Positions 27,154 to 38,402 of a DNA stretch of 64,000 nucleotides are shown here, in pieces. How positions within the stretch are numbered: the first letter of the stretch is position 1; every line of letters begins with the position of its first letter. A program made the translations under genes and the position numbers. A model generated the notes under the pieces. The model saw only the letters and a list, made by a program, of their open reading frames with translations. It had not been told where the DNA came from and ran no database searches. Source of the stretch: Janibacter terrae NBRC 107853. GTDB lineage: Bacteria; Actinomycetota; Actinomycetes; Actinomycetales; Dermatophilaceae. Where the stretch lies: NCBI RefSeq assembly GCF_001591405.1, contig NZ_BCUV01000006.1:558001-622000 (forward strand). Direction: 5' to 3'.

Positions 27154-27657
27154 TCAGGAGAGGTCGCTGTAGAAGTTCGCGTCGATCACACCTGTGGCGG
27201 TGAGGATCCACACGATGATGCCCAGGACGATGCCCAGGACACCGAGACCGAGGCCGACCTGCGCGAGGGTCTTCTTCTCGCCGGTCTTGTCGAACTCCTT
27301 GCCACCGAGGTAGCCGAGGACGACGGCCGCGATGGAGAAGACGAACCACGAGCAGCAGCACAGGCCGATGACGCCGGTGACGATCGAGATGATCGACATG
27401 ATCTTGCCGTTGTTGCTCTGGCCCTGCTGCGGGAAGCCACCGCCCGGCGGGGGCGCCTGCGGGGGCATGCCGCCGGACGGCGAGCCGTAGCTCGGTGCGC
27501 CGGGGGGCGGGGGCGGGGTGGCGCCCGGGAAGGAGCCCGCCGGGGTGGAGCCGGAGGGGGTGGAGCCGGAGCCCTCGGAGGAGGGGTACGGGTTGCTCCC
27601 CGTGGGGTCGTAGGGCTGGTTGCCCCCGCTGCCGGGCGGAGGAGGTGGCGTCGTCAT
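27154..27657 (-). CDS. DUF4190-like membrane protein with proline-rich head (copy 2)
   Basis: A 167-residue protein with an 80-residue Pro/Gly/Ser-rich head and two hydrophobic segments (about 86-115, containing CCCSWFVFSIAAVVLGYLGG, and 130-155). The layout matches the neighbouring copy, with cysteines at the same place in the first helix (CCC here, CCW there), so the pair probably arose by an old tandem duplication. ATG 27657 has GGGGAG upstream. The role is unknown. Confidence 0.75.
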   Translation of the reverse strand: MTTPPPPPGSGGNQPYDPTGSNPYPSSEGSGSTPSGSTPAGSFPGATPPPPPGAPSYGSPSGGMPPQAPPPGGGFPQQGQSNNGKIMSIISIVTGVIGLCCCSWFVFSIAAVVLGYLGGKEFDKTGEKKTLAQVGLGLGVLGIVLGIIVWILTATGVIDANFYSDLS

Positions 27658-27775
27658 GTCGCTCCCCTGATAGATGTCATGCGGTCAGGCACACCCTAGT
27701 GTCCGGGCCCGGCCCGTCGCGGCATTGGGGCGGGCATGTCGGTGGGGAGGACTCCCCTGCTCCCAGCGGGCACGA

Positions 27776-27817
27776 CGAAGGGGGGAGGTCCGGCTCTCGC
27801 CGGGCCTCCCCCCTTCG
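27776..27817 (-). terminator. very strong terminator of infB, built from two inverted CGAAGGGG motifs
   Basis: A 42-base hairpin with 19-base arms, beginning CGAAGGGGGG at 27776 and ending CCCCCCTTCG at 27817, one G-T pair and a four-base loop. It lies 16 bases beyond the infB stop on the minus strand. The base of the stem on each side is a copy of the dispersed motif. Confidence 0.85.
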
Positions 27818-27833
27818 CTCGCACGGGCGAGGA

Positions 27834-30719
27834 TCAGCTGCGGGGCTTCTCCTGCATCTCGTACGTGGTGATGAGGTCACCGTCCTGCACGTCGTTGAAG
27901 CTGCCGAGGTTGATGCCGCACTCGAAGCCCTCGCGGACCTCGGTGACGTCGTCCTTGAAGCGACGCAGACCGGTGAGCTCGAGGCCCTCGGTGACGACCA
28001 CGCCGTTGCGGGTGATCCGCGCCTTGGAGCCGCGCTTGATGACGCCGCTGCGGACGATGGAACCGGCGATGTTGCCGAACTTGCTGGAGCGGAAGATCTC
28101 GCGGATCTCCGCCGAGCCGAGCTCGACCTCCTCGTACTCCGGCTTGAGCATGCCCTTGAGCGCCTGCTCGATCTCCTCGATGGCCTGGTAGATCACGCCG
28201 TAGTAGCGGATCTCCACGCCCTCGCGCTCGGCGACCTCGGCGTTCTGGCCCTCGGCGCGGACGTTGAAGCCGATGATGATCGCGTCCGAGGCCATGGCCA
28301 GGTTGATGTTGTTCAGCGTGATCGCGCCGACGCCACGGTCGATGATCCGCAGGTCCACGTCGTCGCCGACGTCGATCTGCAGGAGCGCATCCTCCAGGGC
28401 CTCGACGGAACCGGACACGTCACCCTTGAGGATGAGGTTGAGGGTGTCGATCTTGCCGGCCGCGATGACCTGGTCGAGGTCCTCGAGGCTGATCCGCTTG
28501 CGGGCCTTGGCCAGGCTGGCCTGACGGTCCGCCGCCTCACGCTTCTCGGCGATCTGGCGCGCGGTGCGGTCGTCCGGGGCCACCACGAAGGTGTCACCGG
28601 CGCGGGGCACGGACGACAGCCCGAGCACCTGCACGGGACGGGACGGGCCCGCCTCGTCGAGGTTGTTGCCGTGCTCGTCGAGCATGGCGCGGACGCGACC
28701 GAAGGCCGAGCCGGTGACGATCGCGTCACCGACGCGCAGCGTGCCGGACTGGACGAGGACGGTCGCGGTCGCACCGCGGCCCTTGTCGAGGTTGGCCTCG
28801 ATCGCGACACCGCGGGCATCGCGCTCGGGGTTGGCCCGCATGTCCAGCTCGGCGTCGACCGTGAGCAGGACGGCGTCGAGCAGGGAGTCGATGTTCTGAC
28901 CCTGCTTGGCGGAGACGTCGACGAACATCGTGTCGCCGCCGTACTCCTCGGCCACGAGGTTGTACTCGGTGAGCTGACCGCGGATCTTGGCCGGGTCGGC
29001 GCCCTCGACGTCGATCTTGTTGACCGCGACGACGATCGGCACGTCCGCAGCCTGGGCGTGGTTGAGCGCCTCGATGGTCTGCGGCATGACGCCGTCGTCG
29101 GCAGCGACCACGAGGACCGCGATGTCGGTGACCTTGGCACCACGGGCACGCATGGCGGTGAACGCCTCGTGACCCGGGGTGTCGATGAAGGTCAGCGCCC
29201 GCTCGACGCCCTCGTGCTCGGTGCGGATCTGGTAGGCACCGATGTGCTGGGTGATGCCACCGGTCTCCCCCGAGCCCACGTCGGCCTGGCGGATCGCGTC
29301 GAGCAGACGCGTCTTGCCGTGGTCGACGTGACCCATGACGGTGATGACCGGCGGACGAGCCACCAGGTCCTCGTCGTCCTCGTGCTCGAGGCCGATGTCG
29401 AGGTTGACGTTGTAGGCGTCGAAGAGCGCGCGCTCCTCCTCCTCGGGCGAGACCATCTGGATGTCGTAGCCGAGCTCGGCCCCGAGCAGCTGGAAGGTGA
29501 CCTCGTCCAGGGACTGGGTCGCCGTGGCCATCTCGCCGAGGTTGAACAGCACGGTGACGAGCGACGCCGGGTTGGCGTTGATCTTGTCGGCGAAGTCGCT
29601 CATCGAGGCACCCTGACGGATGCGGATGACGGTCGTGCCGTCACCACGGGGGACGACCACACCGCCGATCGACGGCGCGGACATCTGCTCGAACTCGGCC
29701 CGCTTCGCGCGCTTGGACTTGCGCTGCTTGCTCCGGCCGCCACCGCGACCGAAGGCACCCTGGGTGCCGCCACGGCCACCGGGGCCACCGCGGTACCCAC
29801 CGGGACCGCCGCCGCCGGGACGGGCGCCGGGGCCACCGGCCCCGGGACGACCGCGACCACCGGCGCCACCACGTCCACCGGGACGCTCACCCGGCCGCGG
29901 GACGGCCGAGCTGGCCGGCATCATGCCGGGCGACGGACGCGGACCACCGGGACGGGGACCAGCGGCACCCGCACCGGCACCGGCCGGACGAGGGCCACCG
30001 GCACCGGCACCCGCGGCGGGGCGCTGCCCACCGGGACGCTGGCCGCCGGGACGCTGGCCGGGGCGCGGCATGCCCTGGCTGGAGGCGAAGGGGTTGTTGC
30101 CCGGGCGCGGGGCGCCGGAGCCACCCCCTTCGCGACGGGTGCCCATGCCCTGGCTGGAGGCGAAGGGGTTGTTGCCGGGACGCGGACCCGGACGACCGGC
30201 CGGCTTGGCCGGCGCGGGACGCGGGCCGGGAGCCGGGGCCTTGGGACCGGGGGTCGCCGCGGCCGGCTTGTCCTGCGTCGCGGGCTGCTCGGCGGTCGGG
30301 GCCGCCGGAGCTGCAGCGGCGGGAGCCTCCGCGGCCCTGGCCGCAGGTGCCTGGGGAGCCGCCGGAGCGGCAGGGGTCGGAGCAGCCGGCGCGGGTGTCG
30401 CGGGGGCAGGCGCCGCGGGTGCGGGACCGGGGGTGGGCGCCTTGGGACCCGGCGTCGCCGCCGGTGCCTTGGGGGCAGCCTGCTCAGGGGTGGTGGGGGC
30501 GGGAGCCTTGGGGCCGGGCTTCGCCGCGGGCTTGGCGGCCGCCTTCTTGGCGCCACCCTCGGTCGGCGGGGGGTTGTTCTTCACCCGGCGCACGACAGGC
30601 GCCTCGATCGTCGAGCTCGCAGACTTCACGAACTCCCCCATGTCACCCAGGTGGGCGAGGAGGGTCTTGCTGGAAACCCCGAGCTCCTTCGCGAGCTCGT
30701 GGACACGGACCTTGGCCAC
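27834..30719 (-). CDS. infB: translation initiation factor IF-2
   Basis: A 961-residue GTPase that places initiator tRNA on the ribosome. Residues 1-50 are the IF2N helical domain ([21 protein letters not shown]); about 50-345 is a low-complexity Ala/Pro/Gly/Arg region with two NPFASSQGM units. The G domain starts at about 455 ([18 protein letters not shown]), followed by domains II-IV including the initiator-tRNA-binding C2. The long N-terminal region is normal for actinobacteria. It follows ylxR-nusA-rimP in the conserved order. Confidence 0.97.
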   Translation of the reverse strand: MAKVRVHELAKELGVSSKTLLAHLGDMGEFVKSASSTIEAPVVRRVKNNPPPTEGGAKKAAAKPAAKPGPKAPAPTTPEQAAPKAPAATPGPKAPTPGPAPAAPAPATPAPAAPTPAAPAAPQAPAARAAEAPAAAAPAAPTAEQPATQDKPAAATPGPKAPAPGPRPAPAKPAGRPGPRPGNNPFASSQGMGTRREGGGSGAPRPGNNPFASSQGMPRPGQRPGGQRPGGQRPAAGAGAGGPRPAGAGAGAAGPRPGGPRPSPGMMPASSAVPRPGERPGGRGGAGGRGRPGAGGPGARPGGGGPGGYRGGPGGRGGTQGAFGRGGGRSKQRKSKRAKRAEFEQMSAPSIGGVVVPRGDGTTVIRIRQGASMSDFADKINANPASLVTVLFNLGEMATATQSLDEVTFQLLGAELGYDIQMVSPEEEERALFDAYNVNLDIGLEHEDDEDLVARPPVITVMGHVDHGKTRLLDAIRQADVGSGETGGITQHIGAYQIRTEHEGVERALTFIDTPGHEAFTAMRARGAKVTDIAVLVVAADDGVMPQTIEALNHAQAADVPIVVAVNKIDVEGADPAKIRGQLTEYNLVAEEYGGDTMFVDVSAKQGQNIDSLLDAVLLTVDAELDMRANPERDARGVAIEANLDKGRGATATVLVQSGTLRVGDAIVTGSAFGRVRAMLDEHGNNLDEAGPSRPVQVLGLSSVPRAGDTFVVAPDDRTARQIAEKREAADRQASLAKARKRISLEDLDQVIAAGKIDTLNLILKGDVSGSVEALEDALLQIDVGDDVDLRIIDRGVGAITLNNINLAMASDAIIIGFNVRAEGQNAEVAEREGVEIRYYGVIYQAIEEIEQALKGMLKPEYEEVELGSAEIREIFRSSKFGNIAGSIVRSGVIKRGSKARITRNGVVVTEGLELTGLRRFKDDVTEVREGFECGINLGSFNDVQDGDLITTYEMQEKPRS

Positions 30720-30847
30720 GTTTCTCCTTCTCTGGTCCGTACCGGAAGGAGGCGCGGACCGTCGTCAGTTGAGGTGAATGCTCATTGCTGAGTACTCATC
30801 GGGTGCTCATCAGCGTCAAACCCGCTCTCGGTGCTGAACTGTGTTGG

Positions 30848-31165
30848 TCATGACAGGTTGCTGCCCAGGTGCTCGAGCCAGCGGCGGACGGCGTCGGAGC
30901 CATCCACCCGGCGCCGGAAGGCGCGGGAGAAGGCCCGCCGCCGGACGGCGAGGTCCAAGCAGGCGATGTCGGCGTGGAGCCATGCCCCACGACCCGGCAG
31001 CCGCCGACGCGGGTCCGGCACGACCGTGGTGCGACCCAGGTCATCCGTCTCCACGACGATGCGCAGCAGGGTCGACCGGCTATCCCGTCCTCGACACCCG
31101 ATGCAGGTCCGGATGGGACCCGCGACGGGTGGGCCGGACTGGAGTCCAGACCGATCGACCTCCAT
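30848..31165 (-). CDS. YlxR (DUF448) family protein
   Basis: A 105-residue basic protein with the family signature PIRTCIGCRGRDSRSTLLRIV (about 17-37) and PGRGAWLHADIACLDLAVRRRAF. YlxR proteins lie between nusA and infB in many bacteria and are nucleic-acid or RNase P-associated factors; the exact role is uncertain. ATG 31165 is the first in frame after nusA; a later start just before GPIRTC is possible. Confidence 0.88.
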   Translation of the reverse strand: MEVDRSGLQSGPPVAGPIRTCIGCRGRDSRSTLLRIVVETDDLGRTTVVPDPRRRLPGRGAWLHADIACLDLAVRRRAFSRAFRRRVDGSDAVRRWLEHLGSNLS

Positions 31166-31193
31166 CAGTCTAGCCCCTGCCGCGTCCCGTCCG

Positions 31194-32291
31194 TCACCCG
31201 GCCGACGGACCGGGGGCGGAGGCGTCCCCGCTCGGGTCGGCCGCGGTGTCGGGACGGATGTCGATGCGCCAGCCGGTGAGCTTGGCCGCCAGCCGGGCGT
31301 TCTGGCCCTCCTTGCCGATGGCCAGGGAGAGCTGGTAGTCGGGGACGACGACGCGCGCCGAGCGCAGCCTCGGGTCGACGATCGTCACCGACTGCACCTT
31401 GGAGGGCGAGAGGGCAGCGGCGATGAACTTCTGCGGGTCCTCCGAGTAGTCGACGATGTCGATCTTCTCGCCCTGCAGGTGGGCCATGACCGCGCGGACG
31501 CGGGCACCCATGGCGCCGATGCACGCCCCCTTGGCGTTGAGGCCGGGGATCTTGGAGTGCACGGCGATCTTGGTGCGGTGGCCGGCCTCGCGGGCCAGCG
31601 CCGCGATCTCGACGGACCCGTCGGCGATCTCCGGGACCTCCATGGCGAAGAGCTTGCGCACGAGGTTGGGGTGGGTGCGCGAGAGACCGATCTCGGGTCC
31701 ACGCATGCCGCGCTTCACCGAGACGACGTAGACGCGGATGCGGTCGCCGTGCTTGTAGACCTCGCCGGGGACCTGCTCGGCCGAAGGGAGGACGCCCTCC
31801 ACCGTGCCGAAGTCGACCAGGACGTTGCGCGGGTTGGAGCTCTGCTGGATGACCCCGGCGACGATGTCGCCCTCGCGGCCGCGGAAGTCGCCCATGATCG
31901 CCTCGTCCTCGAGGTCGCGCATGCGCTGGGTGATGACCTGACGAGCGGTGGCGGCCGCGACCCGACCGAAGTTGTCGGGGGTGTCGTCGAACTCGGGCCC
32001 CAGCTCGCGCCGGGTGCGGGTACGCATGAGGGGGTTGCCCTCGTCGTCGACGGGGGCGGGCTCGCCCTCGACCGCCTCGACCGGGACCTCCTCCTCGAGG
32101 ACGTGCTCCTCGCGGGCCCACACGACGACGTGCCCGTCCTTGCGACCGAGCTCGGCGCGCGCGTTCTTGTACGCGCCCTCGGTGCGGTGGTACGCGCCGA
32201 GGAGCGCCGCCTCGATGGCGTCGACGAGGATGTCGAAGGGGATCTCCCGCTCGCGCTCGAGGGCCTTGAGGGCGTGGATGTCGATGTCCAT
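31194..32291 (-). CDS. nusA: transcription termination/antitermination factor NusA
   Basis: A 365-residue RNA-polymerase-binding protein. The N-terminal domain (1-130) starts with [20 protein letters not shown]; the S1 domain follows (about 140-200, [10 protein letters not shown]), then KH1 and KH2 (about 205-340, [22 protein letters not shown]-type motif and [23 protein letters not shown]). No acidic C-terminal repeats are present, as in other actinobacteria. Its stop and the start of ylxR are 28 bases apart; rimP lies directly upstream with one base between. Confidence 0.97.
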   Translation of the reverse strand: MDIDIHALKALEREREIPFDILVDAIEAALLGAYHRTEGAYKNARAELGRKDGHVVVWAREEHVLEEEVPVEAVEGEPAPVDDEGNPLMRTRTRRELGPEFDDTPDNFGRVAAATARQVITQRMRDLEDEAIMGDFRGREGDIVAGVIQQSSNPRNVLVDFGTVEGVLPSAEQVPGEVYKHGDRIRVYVVSVKRGMRGPEIGLSRTHPNLVRKLFAMEVPEIADGSVEIAALAREAGHRTKIAVHSKIPGLNAKGACIGAMGARVRAVMAHLQGEKIDIVDYSEDPQKFIAAALSPSKVQSVTIVDPRLRSARVVVPDYQLSLAIGKEGQNARLAAKLTGWRIDIRPDTAADPSGDASAPGPSAG

Positions 32292-32292
32292 G

Positions 32293-32829
32293 TCAGTCCT
32301 TGTCGTCGTCGCCGTCGGGCGCGCTCGGTCGGGTGAACTCCACCTGGGCGACGCCCTTGGTGATGTCGGCGAAGGGGAAGTGCTCGGTGCGGGGCGCCTG
32401 CCGCTTGGTGCCGGCGAGGTGCAGCTCGACGCCGTCGGCCGTCGTCGCGAGGACGCGGCCGGTGACCGTGCCCTCGCCCCTGCCCTCGGCGAGCGTGAGC
32501 TCCACGAGGCGGCCGACGGTGCGGCGGAAGTGCATCGGCTCGGTGAGCGGTCGGTCCGTGCCGGGGGTGCTCACCTCGAGGGTGTACGGCTGGCTGCCCA
32601 TGACGTCGGAGCTGTCCAGGGCATCGCTCACCAGACGGGTCGCATCGGCGATCTCGTCGAGGGTGAGCTGCTCCACCGGCGTGTCCCCGACCGCGTCGAC
32701 GACCGTCCGCTCGACGGTGATCCGGGCGACCCGGCGCTTGCCAGCGGGTGTCACGACCACCCCGGCCACGCTGAAGTCACCACCCAACGCGCCGGACACC
32801 TGGGTGTGGATGTCCTGGTCGAGAGCCAT
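32293..32829 (-). CDS. rimP: ribosome maturation factor RimP
   Basis: A 178-residue protein needed for 30S assembly. The segment [18 protein letters not shown] and [22 protein letters not shown] (about 83-105) are diagnostic of the RimP two-domain fold. It is the first gene of the nusA-infB operon and diverges from the DUF4439-like lipoprotein gene over 87 bases, where the operon promoter should lie. Confidence 0.95.
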   Translation of the reverse strand: MALDQDIHTQVSGALGGDFSVAGVVVTPAGKRRVARITVERTVVDAVGDTPVEQLTLDEIADATRLVSDALDSSDVMGSQPYTLEVSTPGTDRPLTEPMHFRRTVGRLVELTLAEGRGEGTVTGRVLATTADGVELHLAGTKRQAPRTEHFPFADITKGVAQVEFTRPSAPDGDDDKD

Positions 32830-32916
32830 GGGAGAGCGCCTTCCGTGTGGAGTTGACGTGCTGGCCCGACACTCTAGTCATGATCCGCGCCCCGCGAGAC
32901 ATGCGAAGATCGACCG

Positions 32917-33768
32917 GTGCCCGTCCCGCCCAGCCGTCGTCTCGTGCTCGCCGGTGCCGCGACACTCGCCGCCGCCGTCCTGACCGGCTGCGGGGTTCGG
33001 CTCGAGGACGACGCGCCGGACCTCCCCTTCGTCCCGCGGCGGGAGCCGGTCCCCGCCGAGTCCGCGCTGCTCGCGGTCCTCGGGACCCTGCGTGACTCCG
33101 ACGCCGAGCACGCCGCGGCCCGCGCCGAGCGGCTGCGGACGGCGCTCGAGGGGGCCCAGGTCCCGGCCACCGTGCTCGACGACGCGACCGCGCCGACGTC
33201 CGACGGCGAGACGGCCGCGGCCTTCGAGGCGGCGGTGCGCGAGTGCGCGCCCGGGATGCTGCGGCTCGTCGGGCAGCTCACGGCGACCCACCGCATCGCC
33301 ACCCCCCTCGGCCGGAGGAGCGGGCTGTGGACGCCGGCCGGCACGCAGCCGTGGACCGCGGGCTCCGTCGCCGCGGATGTCCTCGCGGGCACCCGGGCCG
33401 CGGTCTACGCCCTCGACGTCATCGCCGCCAAGGCCACCGGCGCGGTCGCCGAGGACGCGCTGACCGCAGCCCGGGCCCTGCAGCGCCTGGAGATCCGGCA
33501 GACCACTGCGGCCGGTGAGCAGGCGGCCGAGGTCACCCTCGGCTACGAGCGCCCCGCCGGCCTCACCGGGTCCAAGGCGCTGGAGTGGGGCAAGGACGCG
33601 TGCGAGCGGCTGCTCGCCGTCCACGCCGCGGGCTTCGACGGGCTCGCCGACGACCGCGACGCGGCCCTCGAGCTCGTGCAGTGGATGGTCGCGGCCGAGC
33701 GGATCTCCCGACCGCGGTTCGGCCGGCCGGTCCCCGAGCTCTACGGCGACGCCCAGCCCACGACGTGA
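32917..33768 (+). CDS. DUF4439-like (ferritin-like) exported lipoprotein
   Basis: A 283-residue protein with a lipoprotein signal: SRRLVLAGAATLAAAVLTGC, with the lipobox LTGC at Cys 25 and an RR pair that could direct Tat export. The mature part is helical with an Ala-rich pattern matching DUF4439/ferritin-like domains (about 150-280: AADVLAGTRAAVYALDVIAAK, WGKDACERLL). Metal binding is known for the ferritin fold but not shown here. It starts at GTG 32917 and overlaps the next kinase gene by four bases. Confidence 0.75.
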   Translation: MPVPPSRRLVLAGAATLAAAVLTGCGVRLEDDAPDLPFVPRREPVPAESALLAVLGTLRDSDAEHAAARAERLRTALEGAQVPATVLDDATAPTSDGETAAAFEAAVRECAPGMLRLVGQLTATHRIATPLGRRSGLWTPAGTQPWTAGSVAADVLAGTRAAVYALDVIAAKATGAVAEDALTAARALQRLEIRQTTAAGEQAAEVTLGYERPAGLTGSKALEWGKDACERLLAVHAAGFDGLADDRDAALELVQWMVAAERISRPRFGRPVPELYGDAQPTT

Positions 33769-34664
33769 GGGTCGCGGACGCGGCGGCGCTCGTCCCGTCG
33801 GCCTTCGTCACGCACGTCTCCTCGCTCGGGGCCGACGGAGGTCCCTCGGGCGCCGACTGGGTGGCCGCCCTCCCCCACCTGGTCGCCGACGTGCTCGACG
33901 CGTGGGACCTGACCGTCGACGGGCCGGCGATGACCGGCCGCTGCGCGCTCGTGCTGCCCGTGCGCGGGCCCGAGGGGCGCGCCGTGCTCAAGCTCGGCTG
34001 GCCGCACACGGACGCCGACGTCGAGCACCTGGCGCTGCGGACGTGGGACGGTCGCGGGGCCGTGCGGCTGCTGCGGGCCGACCCGCGCCGTTCGGTCCTG
34101 CTGCTCGAACGCCTCACGACCGAGGACCTCACGGGGGTGTGGGACGAGGAAGCCGTGGCGGTCGTCGCGGGTCTCTACGCGGACCTGCACGTCGCTCCCC
34201 TGCCGCAGCTGCCGCAGCTCGAGCCGTGGGTCCGGGAGGTCCTGTCGCGGCCGGCGGCCGCGGGGCTGCCGCGCAGGTACGTCGAGCAGGCGCGGGGCTC
34301 CCTTCGCGCGCTCTCGACGCTCGACGGGCACCGGCTCCTCCACGGCGACCTGCACTACGGCAACGTGCTGTCCGACGGCACCGACTGGGTCGCGATCGAC
34401 CCCGAGCCGGTCGTCGGGCACCCTGCCTGGGAGGTCGCTCCGCTGCTCTGCAACCGCTGGTCGGAGATGGGCACGGGCGCGTCGCTGCGCTGGTCCGTGC
34501 GACGCCGCGTGGAGGTCGTCTGCGACGTGGCCGGCCTGGACGAGGGACTCGTGCGCTCAGTGAGCGCGCTGCGCGAGCTGGTGGGCGCCGTCCGGGCGCT
34601 CGAGGACGGCCACGCCGAACGAGTGTCCCGGGCGGTCGCGCTCGTCAAGGCGCTCGGCGACTGA
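33765..34664 (+). CDS. aminoglycoside phosphotransferase-family kinase (APH(6)/hydroxyurea kinase type)
   Basis: A 299-residue small-molecule kinase. The catalytic loop LLHGDLHYGNVLSD (about 193-206) and the metal-binding WVAIDPEPVVGHPAWEVAPLL are those of the APH(6)-like streptomycin/hydroxyurea phosphotransferases; the N-terminal lobe has AVLKLGWPHTDADVEHLAL. The GTG start overlaps the lipoprotein stop (GTGA). In chromosomal settings like this the family is often a general kinase rather than an acquired resistance gene, and no mobile element is nearby. Confidence 0.82.
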   Translation: MRVADAAALVPSAFVTHVSSLGADGGPSGADWVAALPHLVADVLDAWDLTVDGPAMTGRCALVLPVRGPEGRAVLKLGWPHTDADVEHLALRTWDGRGAVRLLRADPRRSVLLLERLTTEDLTGVWDEEAVAVVAGLYADLHVAPLPQLPQLEPWVREVLSRPAAAGLPRRYVEQARGSLRALSTLDGHRLLHGDLHYGNVLSDGTDWVAIDPEPVVGHPAWEVAPLLCNRWSEMGTGASLRWSVRRRVEVVCDVAGLDEGLVRSVSALRELVGAVRALEDGHAERVSRAVALVKALGD

Positions 34665-34726
34665 GCGAAGGGGGGCCGGGTCGCGGTCCCTGTCGTCCTG
34701 ACGCGCACCTGTGTCACGCAATTTCG

Positions 34727-35689
34727 TCACACGGGTGGGACCAACGACGTCAACCCGGGGACAGACCGACGACGGCGCGCCCGGTCCACGGCTGCCGTCA
34801 CCTTGCGCAGCACCACCATCGGGTCCGAGAGATCCGCCCAGACGAGCCTCACGACCTCGTACCCGAGCTCCCGCAGCCGGTCCTCCCGGACCTTCTCGGC
34901 CCGTAGGGCTCGAGGGTCCTGGTACTTGCCCATCCCGTCGACCTCGATGATGACGCCCTCGAGCTCCATCAGGAAGTCGAGCCGCGCCCAGACCTCGCCC
35001 CGCTCGTCACGCAGCTCGACCTGCGGCGTCGGCTGCGGGATGCCGGCGAGGTGGAAGGCCCACCGCGCCCGCGACTCGGCGGCCGACTCGATCCGTGGGT
35101 CGGCCAGCGCCACGACCCGAGCCGGCTCTCGGGACCACCTGTCCGGTCGAAGCAGCGTCATCGCGCCGACAAGGTCCTCCCGGGTCATCACCGCGCGGTG
35201 GAGAGCGTTGTCGGCGCTCACCAGCCCGGCCTCGGCCCCGAACTGCACCGCTACCTGGAGGCAGGCGGTGGCCGGGGTCACCGTCCGCACCGACCGATGC
35301 ACCTCGATGAGCTCTGCGGGTACCTGCCGGTGCACGCGCAGGACGGCATCGGTGCGCCCCCTGCGACCATCGGTGTGCACCAGGTGCACCCGGTCGTCGA
35401 CGCCGTGCACCGCGATCAGCCGGATGGCGAGGGCGCTGTGGTGGCTCAGGGCGCTGACGTCGTCGGGGCGGCTGCGGTAGACAGCGAGCGCGCGGAGACC
35501 GTGCCGGTCCCAAGGTGTGGCCGACCGCCACAGGTCCCCGTCGACGAAGGCCCCGCGACGGACCCTCACGAGCTGCCCCGAGCGCACCGCCGCGGTGATC
35601 TCCCTGCTGCTGACACCCTGGGCCAGCAGGGCGGTGGAGGTGGTGGTCCCGTGGGTACGCTCGAGCGCCACTGCGAGACGTGTGTCCAT
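34727..35689 (-). CDS. AbiEi/DUF559-like protein (predicted nuclease-fold, type IV toxin-antitoxin-related)
   Basis: A 320-residue protein. Residues 1-60 resemble the AbiEi N-terminal wing (TALLAQGVSSREITAAVRSGQLVRVRRGAFVDGD split across 18-51); the C-terminal third is a DUF559-like, Vsr-type fold (ARLDFLMELEGVIIEVDGMGKYQDPRALRAEKVRED region, about 235-270), with conserved D/E residues. No partner AbiEii nucleotidyltransferase is adjacent, so an active toxin-antitoxin pair is not supported. Such solitary proteins are common in actinobacteria and their role is unknown. Confidence 0.75.
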   Translation of the reverse strand: MDTRLAVALERTHGTTTSTALLAQGVSSREITAAVRSGQLVRVRRGAFVDGDLWRSATPWDRHGLRALAVYRSRPDDVSALSHHSALAIRLIAVHGVDDRVHLVHTDGRRGRTDAVLRVHRQVPAELIEVHRSVRTVTPATACLQVAVQFGAEAGLVSADNALHRAVMTREDLVGAMTLLRPDRWSREPARVVALADPRIESAAESRARWAFHLAGIPQPTPQVELRDERGEVWARLDFLMELEGVIIEVDGMGKYQDPRALRAEKVREDRLRELGYEVVRLVWADLSDPMVVLRKVTAAVDRARRRRSVPGLTSLVPPV

Positions 35690-35776
35690 ACGTCGATGGT
35701 GCTCCGGATCGCGGTCCGAGGTGGATGGTCATCCACAGGGCTGCCCCGGCCTTCCTGGGGGTGAGACGGTGGGGGC

Positions 35777-37762
<1,986 letters not shown>

Positions 37763-38365
37763 TCAGTCGACGACGTCGACGCTCGTGACGGACCCGGGAT
37801 CGATCGGCTCGTCCCAGTCGATGTCGCGGTGCGAGTGCGACCGCAACCACGCCAGAGCGGCCCGGATCGTGTGCTCGTGGCTGACGACGACGAGGTGCTC
37901 GGGCTGCTCGATGAGGGCGGGGGCGAACCACTCGCCGACCCGCTCGAAGACGTCCTGCATGGACTCGCCCCCGCCCCAGCGGACCTCGCTGATGTGGCGG
38001 TCCTGCGGGACCTCCTCGGCACGCAGGAGGTCGCTGCGCTCCCCCTCGAGCCGGCCGAGGGCCTGCTCGCGCAGGCCGGCCTCGTTGCGGACCGAGGCGT
38101 GCCACCCGGCGGGGCGCAGGGCCACCGAGATGATCTCGGCGGTCTGCAGGGCACGCATGAGGTCGCTGGACCACAGGGCGAGGGCGCGCTCCGAGCGGGG
38201 CGGACCCAGCACCGCGCCCAGGGCGAGCCCGGCCCGGGCGGCGTCGGCGCGTCCCGCGTCGGTGAGCACGGACTGGCCGGGCCCCCGGTGGGCACCCTGG
38301 ACGAGGCCGTCACGGTTCCATGTGGACTCCCCGTGACGGACGAGGTGCACGCGCGTGGGGCTCAC
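37763..38365 (-). CDS. histidine phosphatase (MSMEG_4193-like; possible alpha-ribazole phosphatase)
   Basis: A 200-residue histidine phosphatase with VHLVRHGESTWN (His 11), LWSSDLMRALQTAEI, the acidic LGRLEGERSD and VVVSHEHTIRAAL (second catalytic His). It matches the actinobacterial MSMEG_4193 group. It diverges from cobQ over 37 bases. The removal of phosphate from alpha-ribazole phosphate (CobC activity) would fit the locus and no other candidate is visible, but the gene is not in a cob operon and general phosphoserine or metabolite phosphatase activity is equally possible. Confidence 0.7.
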   Translation of the reverse strand: MSPTRVHLVRHGESTWNRDGLVQGAHRGPGQSVLTDAGRADAARAGLALGAVLGPPRSERALALWSSDLMRALQTAEIISVALRPAGWHASVRNEAGLREQALGRLEGERSDLLRAEEVPQDRHISEVRWGGGESMQDVFERVGEWFAPALIEQPEHLVVVSHEHTIRAALAWLRSHSHRDIDWDEPIDPGSVTSVDVVD

Positions 38366-38402
38366 GAGGCCACGCTATCGGTGCTCCGTAGAGTTGCGGC
38401 TC

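Noticed and set aside
27495-30791. 1098-codon open frame opposite infB
   Set aside because: It is the complement of IF-2, with runs of His/Asp/Gly and Thr/Gly typical of GC-rich antisense frames; infB is certain.
33765-34664. An acquired aminoglycoside resistance gene
   Set aside because: The gene is coupled to a chromosomal lipoprotein gene, has local codon use and no mobile element; family membership alone does not show resistance.
34727-35689. A type IV toxin-antitoxin system
   Set aside because: Only an AbiEi-like protein is present; no nucleotidyltransferase toxin is adjacent, so it is listed as a solitary DUF559-like protein.
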